From Allopusillimonas ginsengisoli (GTDB lineage Bacteria > Pseudomonadota > Gammaproteobacteria > Burkholderiales > Burkholderiaceae_B): a DNA stretch of 64,000 bases. Both the position numbers and the translations under genes were made by a program. Shown here one piece after another: positions 29,328-38,910 of the stretch (positions within the stretch are counted from its first letter, which is position 1; the number at the start of each line of letters is the position of its first letter). The stretch is taken from the NCBI GenBank assembly GCA_005239165.1, contig RAPG01000004.1, positions 274,936 to 338,935 of the forward strand, written 5' to 3'. The notes beneath the pieces are model-generated. The model was not told the DNA's origin, searched no databases, and saw only the letters and a program-made list of their open reading frames with translations.

Positions 29328-29714
29328 TCAGATCACGAGTATGGCTTCAACTTCAAATTGCGCACCTTTAGGCAAACTCGCTACACCTATGGTGGAGCGG
29401 GCCGGATATGGCTGCGGAATGATGTCGGCCATGATGGCGTTGGCGCTGGCAAACTTGCTGAGGTCGGTGAGAAACAGGGTAAGTTTGACGATATTGTCGA
29501 GCGTGCCGCCTGCCTCTTCGATGACGGCCTTCATGTTGGCAAACGACTGGCGCACCTGGCCTTCGAAGTTTTCGGAAACCAGCTCGCCCGAGCCAGGCTC
29601 CAGGCCGATCTGACCTGACAGAAAAACAGTTTTGCCACCATGAACAGCAACAGCCTGAGCATAAGGCCCCACAGCGGCGGGGGCAGCATCGGTATGGATG
29701 ATTTCTTTAGTCAT
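29328..29714 (-). CDS. ridA: RidA/YjgF family enamine/imine deaminase
   Basis: 128 residues covering the full RidA fold: VGPYAQAV, GKTVFLSGQIGLEPGSGE, NMKAVIEEAGGTLDNIVKLTLFLTD and ARSTIGVASLPKGAQFEVEAI, which includes the catalytic-site Arg. The family hydrolyses reactive 2-aminoacrylate and similar intermediates made by PLP enzymes, and forms trimers. The start at 29714 has an AAGG site; the open frame upstream to 29879 lies in fpr and is ignored. It lies 68 bp upstream of recG and downstream of fpr. Confidence 0.94.
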   Translation of the reverse strand: MTKEIIHTDAAPAAVGPYAQAVAVHGGKTVFLSGQIGLEPGSGELVSENFEGQVRQSFANMKAVIEEAGGTLDNIVKLTLFLTDLSKFASANAIMADIIPQPYPARSTIGVASLPKGAQFEVEAILVI

Positions 29715-29785
29715 GAGAAGCCTTGGATAGTCGAAAAAGTCACAATGACTATCAGATTTTAGTCTTCTATAGCTAAAGTTAAAAG

Positions 29786-29794
29786 CCCCCCCCC
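29786..29794. repeat. Homopolymer C9 tract just after the fpr stop
   Basis: Nine consecutive C (plus strand) two bases past the fpr stop codon, in the short fpr-ridA gap. It is a slippage-prone site in the 5' region of ridA. No coding effect is evident. Confidence 0.9.
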
Positions 29795-29796
29795 GG

Positions 29797-30576
29797 TTAC
29801 TTATCGACGAAAGCGCGCTCGATGACGTAATCACCAGGTTGCCCCACCCCGGGCGACACGGTGAAACCGAGACGCTCAAGCATGGAACTGGTGTCAGTCA
29901 ACATGGCGGGGCTGCCGCAAAGCATGGCGCGGTCAACTGCTGGGTCGATTTCAGGCAGGCCCAACTTTTGGACCAGCTCACCGCTTTCTACCGCCTTGGT
30001 GATACGCCCTTCATTTGTAAACGCCTCACGGGTGACCGTGGGGTAGTAAAGCAATTTCTCACGAACCACATCACCAAAATATTCGTTATTTGGCAATTCG
30101 TTTTGAATGAAGTCTGAATAAGCCAGCTCACTCTTGAAACGCACACCATGCACCAGAACGATTTTTTCAAACCGGTCGTAGACCTCAGGGTCTTTGATGA
30201 TGCTCATGAACGGTGCCAGACCTGTACCTGTTGCGAACAGGTAAAGATTGCGGGCATTAGGTTTAAGGTCGTCGACCACCAGCGTACCCACCGGCTTGCG
30301 GCTGACCAGCACCGAATCACCCACCTTCAGGTGCTGCAGGCGTGAAGTAAGCGGCCCGTCTTGCACCTTGATACTTAAAAACTCGAGGTTTTCTTCGTAG
30401 TTGGCGCTGGCGATGCTGTACGCACGCATAAGCGGCTTGCCTTCAACCTCAAGGCCCAGCATAACGAAATGACCGTTATGAAACCTGAGCGCCGGATCGC
30501 GCGTGGTTCTGAAGGAAAATAAAGTGTCGTTCCAGTGACGAACGCTCAGGACCTGCTCAGTATTAAATGCTGCCAT
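29797..30576 (-). CDS. fpr: Ferredoxin/flavodoxin--NADP+ reductase
   Basis: 259 residues, the length of bacterial subclass FPRs. FAD-binding RAYSIASANYEENLEF, NADP-binding GTGLAPFMSIIKDPE, CGSPAMLTDTSSMLE and the C-terminal end VIERAFVDK are all characteristic. It reduces ferredoxin or flavodoxin with NADPH and supports oxidative-stress repair and iron mobilisation. It is the first of fpr-ridA-recG-oxyR-dps on the minus strand and is divergent from the iron uptake gene fbpA. Its own promoter must lie in 30577-30850. Confidence 0.95.
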   Translation of the reverse strand: MAAFNTEQVLSVRHWNDTLFSFRTTRDPALRFHNGHFVMLGLEVEGKPLMRAYSIASANYEENLEFLSIKVQDGPLTSRLQHLKVGDSVLVSRKPVGTLVVDDLKPNARNLYLFATGTGLAPFMSIIKDPEVYDRFEKIVLVHGVRFKSELAYSDFIQNELPNNEYFGDVVREKLLYYPTVTREAFTNEGRITKAVESGELVQKLGLPEIDPAVDRAMLCGSPAMLTDTSSMLERLGFTVSPGVGQPGDYVIERAFVDK

Positions 30577-30761
30577 GTCTATAGTATTGAAAGGCGGAAA
30601 GTATTACCGCCATATTACGTTGGGCCGGGGCTTTTTCAAGACCAAATGTCGATGGAAATGCAGGCCATTCAACTTAGATCAAGAAAACATGCAAAAATTT
30701 CACGCCTGAAACCTTACAAACAGTTGAACAGCACTGCAGAGTCTGGTATCTTTTGCGCATC

Positions 30762-30789
30762 TTACATGAGAATCATTCTAGTTTAAAAT
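30762..30789 (+). promoter_or_regulatory. Fur box overlapping the fbpA promoter
   Basis: ATGAGAATCATTCT (about 30766-30779) contains the perfect palindrome AGAATCATTCT and matches the core of the Fur consensus. It lies between a possible -35 (TTACAT, 30762-30767) and -10 (TAAAAT, 30784-30789) spaced 16 bp, 63 bp before the fbpA start. Binding of Fe-Fur here would block transcription. Confidence 0.75.
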
Positions 30790-30851
30790 ACGCCGGCTCT
30801 GTGCCGGCCAGCTTTCCTCATTACTGCATACGCCGCAGGAGTCTATTTTAT

Positions 30852-31901
30852 ATGCGTTTCAAATTTACGCCCCGCCCCTTGCTTCGAGCCGCCATCGTAA
30901 CAAGCTCACTGGCCTTCACCGCGCTGGCCGGTGCAGCTTCTGCTGCCGAGGTCAGTCTATACACCACGCGAGAGCCCCAGCTCATCCAGCCCCTGCTCGA
31001 TCAGTTCACCAAAGATACGGGCGTTCAGGTCAACACTGTTTTCGTCAAAGACGGCCTCATCGAACGCGTCAAGGCCGAAGGCGACAAATCGCCTGCCGAC
31101 CTGCTCATGACAGTCGACATCGGCAATCTGCTTGACTTGGTTGAGGCCGGCATCACGCAACCAGTCGACTCCGCCGTGCTCCGAGAAGCCATCCCCGCCA
31201 ATCTTCGCGGCGCTGACAATCAATGGTATACCCTTTCGCTGCGCGACCGTGTTGCCTATGTGGCCACTGATGTTGATGTCGACGCCATTCATTACGAAGA
31301 CTTCGCCGATCCCAAATGGAAAGGCAAGGTATGCATCCGCTCGGGCCAGCATCCCTACAATACAGCGCTCATCGCCGCCATGATCGCCCACAATGGCGAG
31401 GCAGCCACCCAAAAATGGCTTGAAGGCGTCAAGGCCAATCTTGGCCGTCCGGCAACTGGCGGCGACCGCGACGTAGCGCGCGACATTCTGGGCGGTATCT
31501 GCGATATCGGTATTGCCAATGCCTATTATGTTGGCCGCATGAAAAATGCCAAGCCCGACAGCGACGCATACAAATGGGGCGAAGCCATCAAGGTCGTGCG
31601 TCCTACCTTTGCCGCTGAAAAAAGCAAGGGTACCCATGTTAATATTTCCGGCGCAGCCTTGGCCAAACACGCCCCGCATCGCGACGATGCAATCAAGCTG
31701 CTCGAGTACCTGGTCTCCGAAAAAGCCCAAAGCATGTATGCCATGGCCAACTATGAATACCCCGTCAAAGCTGGCGTCAAGCTTGACCCCGTGGTTGCCA
31801 GCTTTGGTGAACTGGTCATTGACCCACTTCCCCTGACCGAAATCGCCAAACATCGCAAGCAAGCCAGCGAACTGGTCGACAAAGTCGGGTTCAATAATTA
31901 A
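30852..31901 (+). CDS. fbpA: Fe(3+) ABC transporter periplasmic binding protein FbpA
   Basis: 349 residues. Signal peptide (RAAIVTSSLAFTALAGAASAAE) then EVSLYTTREPQLIQPLLDQFTKDTGVQVNTVFVKDGLIERVKAEG, matching FbpA/AfuA/FutA ferric binding proteins. Later SGQHPYNTALIAAMIAHNGE, GDRDVARDILGGICDIGIANAYYVGRM (Tyr pair region for Fe) and KGTHVNISGAALAKHAPH fit. The start at 30852 has AGGAG about 11 bp upstream. It opens the fbpABC operon, preceded by a Fur box and followed by hairpins that should uncouple its level from fbpBC. Confidence 0.94.
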   Translation: MRFKFTPRPLLRAAIVTSSLAFTALAGAASAAEVSLYTTREPQLIQPLLDQFTKDTGVQVNTVFVKDGLIERVKAEGDKSPADLLMTVDIGNLLDLVEAGITQPVDSAVLREAIPANLRGADNQWYTLSLRDRVAYVATDVDVDAIHYEDFADPKWKGKVCIRSGQHPYNTALIAAMIAHNGEAATQKWLEGVKANLGRPATGGDRDVARDILGGICDIGIANAYYVGRMKNAKPDSDAYKWGEAIKVVRPTFAAEKSKGTHVNISGAALAKHAPHRDDAIKLLEYLVSEKAQSMYAMANYEYPVKAGVKLDPVVASFGELVIDPLPLTEIAKHRKQASELVDKVGFNN

Positions 31902-31911
31902 CACAAGCTCC

Positions 31912-31990
31912 GGCCGGGCCAAGCCCGGCCCACTTGGTCTTAGCCAGACACCCACCGGTACGCCGGTAGTATCTGGCTAATGTTTTTTTT
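31912..31990 (+). terminator. Double hairpin with T8 tract between fbpA and fbpB
   Basis: The first hairpin is GGCCGGGC/GCCCGGCC with a 3-base loop (31912-31930). The second is TTAGCCAGA (31940-31948)/TCTGGCTAA (31972-31980) with an inner ACCGG/CCGGT, followed by TG and eight T (31983-31990). It is a textbook intrinsic terminator placed inside the operon, so downstream expression must depend on read-through or another promoter. Confidence 0.88.
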
Positions 31991-32068
31991 GCAGGCAACA
32001 AACTGAATACGGCTTCTCACGCGCGTGGCCAAATTGCAGCCCCCTCTCTCGCCTGTCGAGTTGCAAGG

Positions 32069-33724
32069 GTGCTATCACGTACGTTCGCGGCCCGCACGGG
32101 TCGGGCAGCCACCCTGTTCATCGCAGCAAGTGTGCTGGCCCCCATTGCAGCACTCGCCTGGTTTGCGCTACAGGGCGGCACCGATCACTGGGCACATTTG
32201 TTTCAGTTTGTGCTGCCCACCGCGTTTCTCAATACGGTACTGCTCCTGACCGGCACAGGTGTACTCGTCACCTGTCTGGGCGTGGGTAGCGCATGGCTGG
32301 TTACCGCCTTCGATTTCCCCTCGCGCCAAACAGCGGCCTGGGCACTGTTGTTGCCACTGGCAGTTCCCACATACATCGTGGCCTTTGCCTACCTAGATAT
32401 TCTGCACCCCATAGGCCCGGTCCAGACACTTATCCGCGACGTACTGGGGTACACCAGCCCTCGCCAGTTCCGCCTTCCCGACCTGCGCTCTCTACCCGGT
32501 GCCATTTTCCTGCTGGGCTTTGTACTGTACCCCTACGTTTATCTCAGCACCCGTGTCATGTTTGTGACGCAATCAGCCAGCCTGCTTGAGGCAGCTCGCG
32601 TGCTTGGTGAAAGCAGCCGCAGTACGTTTTATCGTGTTGCCCTGCCCATGGCCCGGCCGGCCATTGCCGTCGGAGTAAGCCTGGCCCTGCTCGAAACTCT
32701 CAACGATATTGGTGCCTCAGAATTTCTTGGCGTACAAACACTGACAGTTTCCGTCTACACCACGTGGGTAACGCGCAGCGATCTGGCAGGCGCTGCACAA
32801 ATCGCTCTGGCCATGCTTGCCATTGTGGCGGTCATTATTATTGCCGAGCGGCATGGCCGCAGGCGCCAGCGGTTTTCAGGTACGCAGCGTTCGCGCGTGG
32901 TGCGACCCACCAGGCTTAAAGGCATGCACGCGCTGATCGCCTGTGCCTTAGCGTGGTTTCCCGTTATCATTGGCTTTGTTGCACCCGCCGTTTACTTGCT
33001 CAATGCAAGCATCAAACATCTGCGTGACACAGGCTCGGTGTCTGATCAGCTTGTACGCAGTGCCTGGAACACCGTCACCATTGCACTCATTGCCACCGCC
33101 GTTACCCTGGTGTGCGGGCTAACAGTCGCCTGGGTGGCGCGTACCGCCCGCTCAGGATCAACCCACAATCTGATGCGAGCATGTGCTCGTGTAGCCAGTT
33201 CCGGCTATGCCATCCCCGGCACCGTCCTGGCTATCGGTCTGATGACACCTATTATGCTTATTGACCGCTTGGGCTCAACCGTCTGGCAGGCATTCGGTTA
33301 CGCCGATCCTGGCCTTATACTGATGGGAACAGGCACGGCCTTGGTCTGTGCCTATGTAATCCGATTTCTGGCCATATCCATCGGTAGCATTGAGGCGGGT
33401 CTGGCACGTATTCCGCCTTCCATGGAGCAAGCGGCCAGACTGCTGGGCGAAACCCCTGCAGGTACGCTGCGTCGAATACATCTTCCCCTGCTGCGTCCGG
33501 CACTCGGTGCCGCAGCCTTGCTGGTTTTTGTAGATACGATGAAAGAGCTGCCAGCCACGCTTATGCTGCGCCCGGTCAATTTCGAAACGCTTGCAACCTG
33601 GCTGTATGCCGAAGCGGCTCGCGGCACGTATGAAGAAGGCGCGGTGGCGGCGTTAGGCATCGTGCTCGCAGGTTTGCTCCCGGTCGTATTGCTTGCCCGT
33701 ACCCAATTCAAACTAAACCACTAG
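32069..33724 (+). CDS. fbpB: Fe(3+) ABC transporter permease FbpB (fused double permease)
   Basis: About 551 residues with roughly twelve membrane segments in two homologous halves, the FbpB arrangement. EAA loops are EAARVLGESSRSTFYRVALPMARP (first half) and EQAARLLGETPAGTLRRIHLPLLRP (second half). The ends match as well: DTMKELPATLMLRPVNFETLATWLY. The start is uncertain. GTG at 32069 has AAGG too close, and an open frame with no stop continues upstream to about 32003 (CTG). It follows the fbpA terminator by about 80 bp and ends one base before fbpC. Confidence 0.92.
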   Translation: MLSRTFAARTGRAATLFIAASVLAPIAALAWFALQGGTDHWAHLFQFVLPTAFLNTVLLLTGTGVLVTCLGVGSAWLVTAFDFPSRQTAAWALLLPLAVPTYIVAFAYLDILHPIGPVQTLIRDVLGYTSPRQFRLPDLRSLPGAIFLLGFVLYPYVYLSTRVMFVTQSASLLEAARVLGESSRSTFYRVALPMARPAIAVGVSLALLETLNDIGASEFLGVQTLTVSVYTTWVTRSDLAGAAQIALAMLAIVAVIIIAERHGRRRQRFSGTQRSRVVRPTRLKGMHALIACALAWFPVIIGFVAPAVYLLNASIKHLRDTGSVSDQLVRSAWNTVTIALIATAVTLVCGLTVAWVARTARSGSTHNLMRACARVASSGYAIPGTVLAIGLMTPIMLIDRLGSTVWQAFGYADPGLILMGTGTALVCAYVIRFLAISIGSIEAGLARIPPSMEQAARLLGETPAGTLRRIHLPLLRPALGAAALLVFVDTMKELPATLMLRPVNFETLATWLYAEAARGTYEEGAVAALGIVLAGLLPVVLLARTQFKLNH

Positions 33725-33725
33725 T

Positions 33726-34513
33726 ATGTCTGATCTGCTACGCCTCGACGGTATTTCTCTCGGCTACAAAACCGACCACGGACTGGTGCAGGCCGTGCAG
33801 CAGCTAAACCTGCATCTTGAAAAAGGATGTATTGGCTGCCTGCTCGGAGCCTCAGGCTGTGGCAAAACCACCGTACTGCGCGCCATCGCGGGGTTCGAAC
33901 CGCTGCTCCAGGGCAGTATCTGGCTGGATGACGTGTCTCTGTCCAGTCAGCAACATCTGGTACCCCCTGAACAACGCAAAGTGGGCATGATGTTTCAGGA
34001 TTACGCCCTCTTTCCTCATCTGACGGTAGAAAAAAATATCGGCTTTGGGCTGCGCCGCTGGCCCAGCGAGCGTCGCCGCGCCAGGGTGGCCGAACTGCTC
34101 ACCCTCATTGGCCTTGATGGCTCACGCCATCGCTACCCTCATGAGCTATCCGGCGGCCAGCAACAGCGCGTCGCGCTCGCCAGGGCGTTAGCACCCGAAC
34201 CCGAACTTTTGCTGCTTGACGAGCCGTTCTCCAATCTTGACATTGACACCCGAGAGCATCTGGCCTTCGAAGTGCGCGACATCCTCAAAAAACCGGGCAC
34301 ACCGCTCTGCTCGTCACACACAATCAGGCTGAGGCATTTGCCATTGCTGATCGTATAGGTGTAATGAAAAACGGCACACTGGTGCAGTGGGACACACCCT
34401 ACGCCCTGCATCATGCTCCCGCTGACACGTTTGTAGAAAACTTTATCCGACGTGAGGCCTTGATGGCTCAGCGGGCTCAAGCATACCTGCGCGGTGAAGC
34501 CGGCCAGCCATAA
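33726..34513 (+). pseudogene. fbpC: Fe(3+) ABC transporter ATPase FbpC, interrupted by a -1 frameshift
   Basis: The first frame (33726-34358, 210 residues) contains Walker A LGASGCGKTT, Q-loop FQDYALFPHLTV, signature LSGGQQQRVALARAL, Walker B LLLLDEPFSNLD, then switches to unrelated residues (SSHTIRLRHLPLLIV). The lost part continues in the -1 frame to TAA at 34511-34513: TALLVTHNQAEAFAIADR, then NGTLVQWDTPYALHHAPAD. The shift can be mapped to the A6 run at 34287-34292; a seventh A restores LKKTGHTALLVTHNQ. As written, the H-loop His and the C-terminus are missing, so the product should not hydrolyse ATP normally. Options are assembly error, phase variation, ribosomal slippage on AAA-AAA, or true decay. 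Confidence 0.85.
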
Positions 34514-34662
34514 GAACGCCAGCCATCGCGTTTTAACTGCCAATCAAACCCAAGGCTTAAACATCCATCAGGCAGATCCCCTGCTCAATGTTTCTGACAG
34601 CGGACTGGCCTCGCCGAAGCTACACGTTTTTCAGCGCGCGGGTAATAGAATGACGCTACCGT

Positions 34663-36150
34663 CTATTCAAGCCCCAGTTCGGCACATTTTCGGGTAAGTG
34701 TGTTGCGTCCGATACCAAGACGCTGAGCAGCTTCAATGCGCCGCCCCCGGCTTTGCGCCAGTGCCGCTTCAATCAGAACGCTTTCAAACTGTCTGGTCAT
34801 GGCTGCCATGATGGCGGGTTCATTGCGCGCCAGGCGGGCCTGGGCCTCCTGGCTTAGTAAATGCAGCCAGTCATCACTAGCGTGATTCGCCGGCGCAGCG
34901 TCTGTCAGCGCCTGAGCAAGCGGCACAGCATGCGAAAGCACCTCAGGCGGCAAATCTTTTACTTCAATGAGCTGGCCAGGCGACATTACCGTCAGCCACT
35001 GGCAAAAATTTTCAAGCTGACGAATATTGCCCGGGAAATCAAATGCTATCAGTGCGTCCAGAGCCTCAGGCGTCAGGCGGCGTTGCGCTACGCCGAGGTC
35101 TTTTGCACTATTGCGCATAAAGCGATCAACAAGTGCAGCAATATCCGCTGTGCGCTCGCGCAATGGCGGCAGGCGCAGGCGGATGACATTCAGGCGGTGA
35201 AACAGATCTTCCCGAAAACGCCCTTCAGCCACCCGTTGCTCCAGAGGCTGATGTGTCGCGGCCACTATGCGGACATCAGCCTCTATGGGCTGTGAACCGC
35301 CTACACGATAAAAACTGCCCTCAGCCAACACCCTCAATAAACGAGTCTGTAAATCAAAAGGCATATCGCCGATTTCATCAAGAAACAGCGTTCCCTGGCG
35401 TGCTTCCTCGAAACGTCCCCGACGTTGCTGGGTTGCGCCCGTAAACGCGCCACGCTCGTGACCAAACAGTTCAGCCTCCAGCAGGTCTTTGGGAATTGCA
35501 GCGGTATTAAGCGCCACGAACGGCTGTTTGCTGCGCGCACTGTGCTCATGCAAGGCGCGGGCAATCAACTCTTTACCCGTGCCAGATTCACCCGTAATGA
35601 GCACGGTGACATTGGACGAAGCGAGCCGCCCAATCGCCCGAAACACCTCCTGCATAGCAGGGGCGCTGGAGTGCAGCATGATGCGCTCCGCATCAGCCTC
35701 TTTGCTCACAAGCCGGGGCACTCGCCGGTCAGCATGGGGAGCGCCACCCTCCCGCTGCTGCTCTGTCGCTATCCGGTCAAGCTCATCACGTGCAGTCTGT
35801 AAGGCCCGTTGTATCAGAGCGACCGCTGCGTTCACATCAAACGGCTTGGGCAGGTAGTCGAACGCCCCTTTTTGAAACGCCTCTACCGTGCTGCCCAGAT
35901 CGGTGAATGCGGTCATGACTATCACCGGCAATGCAGGATGTGCCTGCTTGACGTGATAAAGCAGGCTAAGGCCATCGACACCTGGCATACGAATGTCGGT
36001 TACCAGCACCGATGGCGTACCTGCTTTCAGGGCAGCCAGTACCTCAGATCCTTGTGCAAAACTGCGTACCGGTATCGAGGCACGCCCCAGAGCCTTTTCA
36101 AGCACCCAACGAATGCTCTGGTCATCGTCGATTATCCATACGGAAGTCAT
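34663..36150 (-). CDS. ntrC: Nitrogen response regulator NtrC
   Basis: 495 residues in three domains. The receiver (residues 1-120) has [17 protein letters not shown], phospho-acceptor Asp in [13 protein letters not shown], and KPFD. The sigma-54 AAA+ domain has [45 protein letters not shown] and [21 protein letters not shown]. The C-terminal Fis-like helix-turn-helix is [19 protein letters not shown]. It activates glnA and other nitrogen genes after phosphorylation by NtrB. Its start overlaps the ntrB stop by 4 bases (ATGA). Sites matching its consensus lie upstream of glnA. Confidence 0.96.
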   Translation of the reverse strand: MTSVWIIDDDQSIRWVLEKALGRASIPVRSFAQGSEVLAALKAGTPSVLVTDIRMPGVDGLSLLYHVKQAHPALPVIVMTAFTDLGSTVEAFQKGAFDYLPKPFDVNAAVALIQRALQTARDELDRIATEQQREGGAPHADRRVPRLVSKEADAERIMLHSSAPAMQEVFRAIGRLASSNVTVLITGESGTGKELIARALHEHSARSKQPFVALNTAAIPKDLLEAELFGHERGAFTGATQQRRGRFEEARQGTLFLDEIGDMPFDLQTRLLRVLAEGSFYRVGGSQPIEADVRIVAATHQPLEQRVAEGRFREDLFHRLNVIRLRLPPLRERTADIAALVDRFMRNSAKDLGVAQRRLTPEALDALIAFDFPGNIRQLENFCQWLTVMSPGQLIEVKDLPPEVLSHAVPLAQALTDAAPANHASDDWLHLLSQEAQARLARNEPAIMAAMTRQFESVLIEAALAQSRGRRIEAAQRLGIGRNTLTRKCAELGLE

Positions 36151-37199
36151 GCGTTCTCCAGCGGCAGCAGCATTCGGAACGTGGTGTTCCCCGGTCTCGA
36201 ATCAAATTCGAGCGCCCCGCCATGCTGCAACACGAATTCTTGCGCAAGGCTTAACCCCAAGCCCGTTCCGTTGGCGCGGCCCGTAACCAAAGGGTGAAAC
36301 ACCTTGTCGTGAAGGTCCGCTGGCACGCCGGGACCATTATCAGTTACCGAAACGACTATGCCCATGCGCACCTGACGACCATTCATCAGCAATTGCCGGC
36401 CCACACGTGTGCGCAGAGTTAATTGGCCAGTTTGAGACGACGATGACTCGACAAGTACCTGTGCTGCGTTGCGCGCAATATTTAACAAAGCCTGCAACAG
36501 CCGTGCAAAATCACCCGTCAGCTCCGGGACAGAAGCGTCATAGTCTCGTACACATCTGATATCGGGAAACTCTGTAATCACTAGCCTGTACACGCGCTCG
36601 CACACCTCATGAATATTGAAACGGGCATTCTGTAACGCTCCGCCTTGCGGAGAAATCAGACGGTCAACCAGTGTAGCCAGCCGGTCTACCTCGGCAATAA
36701 TGACCTGAGTGTATTCACGCTGTTCACTGAGATCACCGAGCTCAGCGTCAAGCAGTTGGGCGGCACCACGTATTCCGCCAAGCGGGTTCTTGACTTCGTG
36801 GGCCAGATTTCTCAACGACTCGCGCTGCACGGCCAGCTCATTACCCAGCTGTTGATGACGATCGAGCAAAATATGATGCTCGATAGCTCTCGCCTCAATG
36901 AGCGCCGCCCAAGGCTGCTGAACCAGCGGAACCAGCGTAAGGCTGATGGCCTCATGGCGGCCGCGCTGATCAAGCACCATATCTTGACGCAAAATACCAA
37001 ACTGCCCGTCAATGGCGTCGGGCAAGCGGCGGGCCAATGCTTCATCGGCACCAAACAACATGGATGCCGCCATCCCCGTCAGTTGCCGGCGTGAGTATCC
37101 GAACAATTCTTCTGCTGCTGTATTGGCATGGGCAATAAACCCTTTTTGATTCAACAGAAGAGTGGCGGATGACAGCAGGTCAAAACTGTCTACATCCAT
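36147..37199 (-). CDS. ntrB: Nitrogen regulation sensor histidine kinase NtrB
   Basis: 350 residues. A PAS domain (LLLNQKGFIAHANTAAEELFGYSRRQLTG) is followed by the H-box RESLRNLAHEVKNPLGGIRGAAQLL with the phosphorylated His, and the ATPase motifs N-box NIARNAAQ, VTDNGPGVP and GTGLGLSLAQEFVLQHGG. No membrane segment is seen, as expected for the cytosolic NtrB that responds to PII. It lies between glnA (68 bp upstream) and ntrC (overlap), forming glnA-ntrB-ntrC. Confidence 0.95.
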   Translation of the reverse strand: MDVDSFDLLSSATLLLNQKGFIAHANTAAEELFGYSRRQLTGMAASMLFGADEALARRLPDAIDGQFGILRQDMVLDQRGRHEAISLTLVPLVQQPWAALIEARAIEHHILLDRHQQLGNELAVQRESLRNLAHEVKNPLGGIRGAAQLLDAELGDLSEQREYTQVIIAEVDRLATLVDRLISPQGGALQNARFNIHEVCERVYRLVITEFPDIRCVRDYDASVPELTGDFARLLQALLNIARNAAQVLVESSSSQTGQLTLRTRVGRQLLMNGRQVRMGIVVSVTDNGPGVPADLHDKVFHPLVTGRANGTGLGLSLAQEFVLQHGGALEFDSRPGNTTFRMLLPLENA

Positions 37200-37266
37200 G
37201 GTGTTCTCCGGCTACGTAATGCTCACCCCCGATCAGGCTGGTCAACGCGTGGCCGGAGCGTGTACA

Positions 37267-38679
37267 TCAAAGGCTGTAATACATGTCAAACTCAACCGGA
37301 TGCGTTGTCATGCGCAAACGCGTGATCTCAGCCATTTTGAGTTCAACATAGGCGTCGAGCATTTCATTGCTAAATACCCCACCCCGCGTCAAAAACTCGC
37401 GGTCTTGATCAAGCGCCGTCACGGCCTCTTCGAGTGACGCACACACGGTCGGGATTTTTGCATCTTCTTCCGGAGGCAGGTCGTACAGGTTTTTGTCTGC
37501 AGGATCACCCGGATGGATCTTGTTCTGCACGCCATCAAGGCCGGCCATCATCAGGGCAGAAAAGGCCAGATATGGATTAGCCAGCGGATCTGGAAAACGG
37601 GCTTCGATGCGTCGGCCCTTGGGGCTACCTACGTAAGGAATGCGGATGGAGGCTGAACGGTTGCGAGCCGAATAAGCCAGCTTTACCGGTGCCTCATAAT
37701 GCGGTACCAGGCGTTTGTAGGAGTTGGTACCAGGGTTGGTAATTGCATTGAGTGCCTTGGCGTGCTTGATGATGCCGCCGATATAAAACAGGGCAAACTC
37801 AGAAAGCCCGGCGTAGCCGTTGCCAGCAAACAGGTTTTGCCCGTCTTTCCAGATAGACTGGTGTACATGCATGCCAGAGCCATTGTCACCAACAATGGGC
37901 TTGGGCATGAAAGTCGCTGTCTTTCCATACACATGCGCCACATTGCGTATGGTGTATTTCATGATCTGGTTCCAGTCTGCGCGCTTGACCAGTGTGCTAA
38001 AGCGTGTACCGATTTCAAGTTGCCCGGCACCACCCACTTCGTGGTGATGAATTTCTACGGGTACGCCTTGCTGCTCCAGCAACAAACACATTTCAGAGCG
38101 CATGTCCTGAAAAGAGTCTATCGGCGAGACAGGCACATAACCGCCTTTCAGGCCGGGTCGATGTCCCGGGTTGCCACCCTCGCTGTCATAGGCGCGCGAC
38201 CAGTGGCCTTCATCTGATTTAATCTTGACGAAGCAGCCCGACGTATCGTCGTTCCAGCTAACGCCGTCAAAGACAAAAAACTCGGGTTCAGGGCCGAAAA
38301 AAGCCGTGTCACCCAAACCGCTGGACTTCAAATAAGCTTCGGCACGTTTGGCCAGTGAGCGCGGGTCGCGGCTGTAACCCTTCAGGTCAGAAGGTTCTAC
38401 AACATCGCAGGTAAGATTAAGCGTGATTTCTTCACGAAACGGGTCGACACGGGCCGATTCAGGGTCTGGCACCAGCATCATGTCAGAGGCTTCAATACCC
38501 TTCCATCCTGCTATCGATGATCCATCGAAAGCCACACCTGTTTCAAGTTTTTCTTCGTCCACGGTATGGGCAGGGACGGTGAGATGATGCTCTTTGCCGA
38601 GGGTATCGGTAAAGCGGAAATCCACAAACGCAACTTCGCGGTCGGCAATCAGTTTGACAAGTTCTTCGGGGGCGGACAT
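37267..38679 (-). CDS. glnA: Type I glutamine synthetase
   Basis: 470 residues from [32 protein letters not shown], the GSI-beta length. Features: [21 protein letters not shown], metal-site [43 protein letters not shown], latch residues and the adenylylation Tyr in [10 protein letters not shown] near residue 400. It makes glutamine from glutamate, ammonia and ATP. The start at 38679 has AGGAG; a longer frame begins at 38715. A sigma-54 promoter and two NtrC boxes lie upstream, so expression should rise under nitrogen limitation. It is followed by ntrB-ntrC. Confidence 0.97.
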   Translation of the reverse strand: MSAPEELVKLIADREVAFVDFRFTDTLGKEHHLTVPAHTVDEEKLETGVAFDGSSIAGWKGIEASDMMLVPDPESARVDPFREEITLNLTCDVVEPSDLKGYSRDPRSLAKRAEAYLKSSGLGDTAFFGPEPEFFVFDGVSWNDDTSGCFVKIKSDEGHWSRAYDSEGGNPGHRPGLKGGYVPVSPIDSFQDMRSEMCLLLEQQGVPVEIHHHEVGGAGQLEIGTRFSTLVKRADWNQIMKYTIRNVAHVYGKTATFMPKPIVGDNGSGMHVHQSIWKDGQNLFAGNGYAGLSEFALFYIGGIIKHAKALNAITNPGTNSYKRLVPHYEAPVKLAYSARNRSASIRIPYVGSPKGRRIEARFPDPLANPYLAFSALMMAGLDGVQNKIHPGDPADKNLYDLPPEEDAKIPTVCASLEEAVTALDQDREFLTRGGVFSNEMLDAYVELKMAEITRLRMTTHPVEFDMYYSL

Positions 38680-38725
38680 ATAAGCTCCTGGTCCAGTGAA
38701 ATCAAAGTAAGACATGCAGCATTAC

Positions 38726-38741
38726 GCAATTGTTGTGCCAA
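38726..38741 (-). promoter_or_regulatory. Sigma-54 promoter of glnA
   Basis: On the minus strand TTGGCACAACAATTGC has the -24 GG and -12 GC elements separated by exactly 10 bases, matching TGGCAC-N5-TTGC. It ends 47 bp upstream of the glnA start codon. Confidence 0.85.
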
Positions 38742-38780
38742 CTTTTGCGGCCAAAATCTGCCTAGGCCAGCGAACACTAA

Positions 38781-38816
38781 TCACCATTGCGGTGCGCAAC
38801 GCACCATAATGGTGCA
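38781..38816. promoter_or_regulatory. Two NtrC-binding sites upstream of glnA
   Basis: GCACCATAATGGTGCA (38801-38816) is a near-perfect NtrC dyad (CACC-N5-GGTG). TCACCATTGCGGTGCG (38781-38796) is a second, weaker dyad with the same CACC-N5-GGTG core. Their centres are 20 bp apart, about two helical turns, and 40-75 bp upstream of the sigma-54 element, a normal enhancer distance. Confidence 0.82.
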
Positions 38817-38910
38817 TATTGTAGTGCAGCGCAAACGGTGAAACGCACCCAAACGCATCTGAATGCATCAATATGTGCTCAGAGCGCAACAGGCGGTGTT
38901 GGCATTCATA

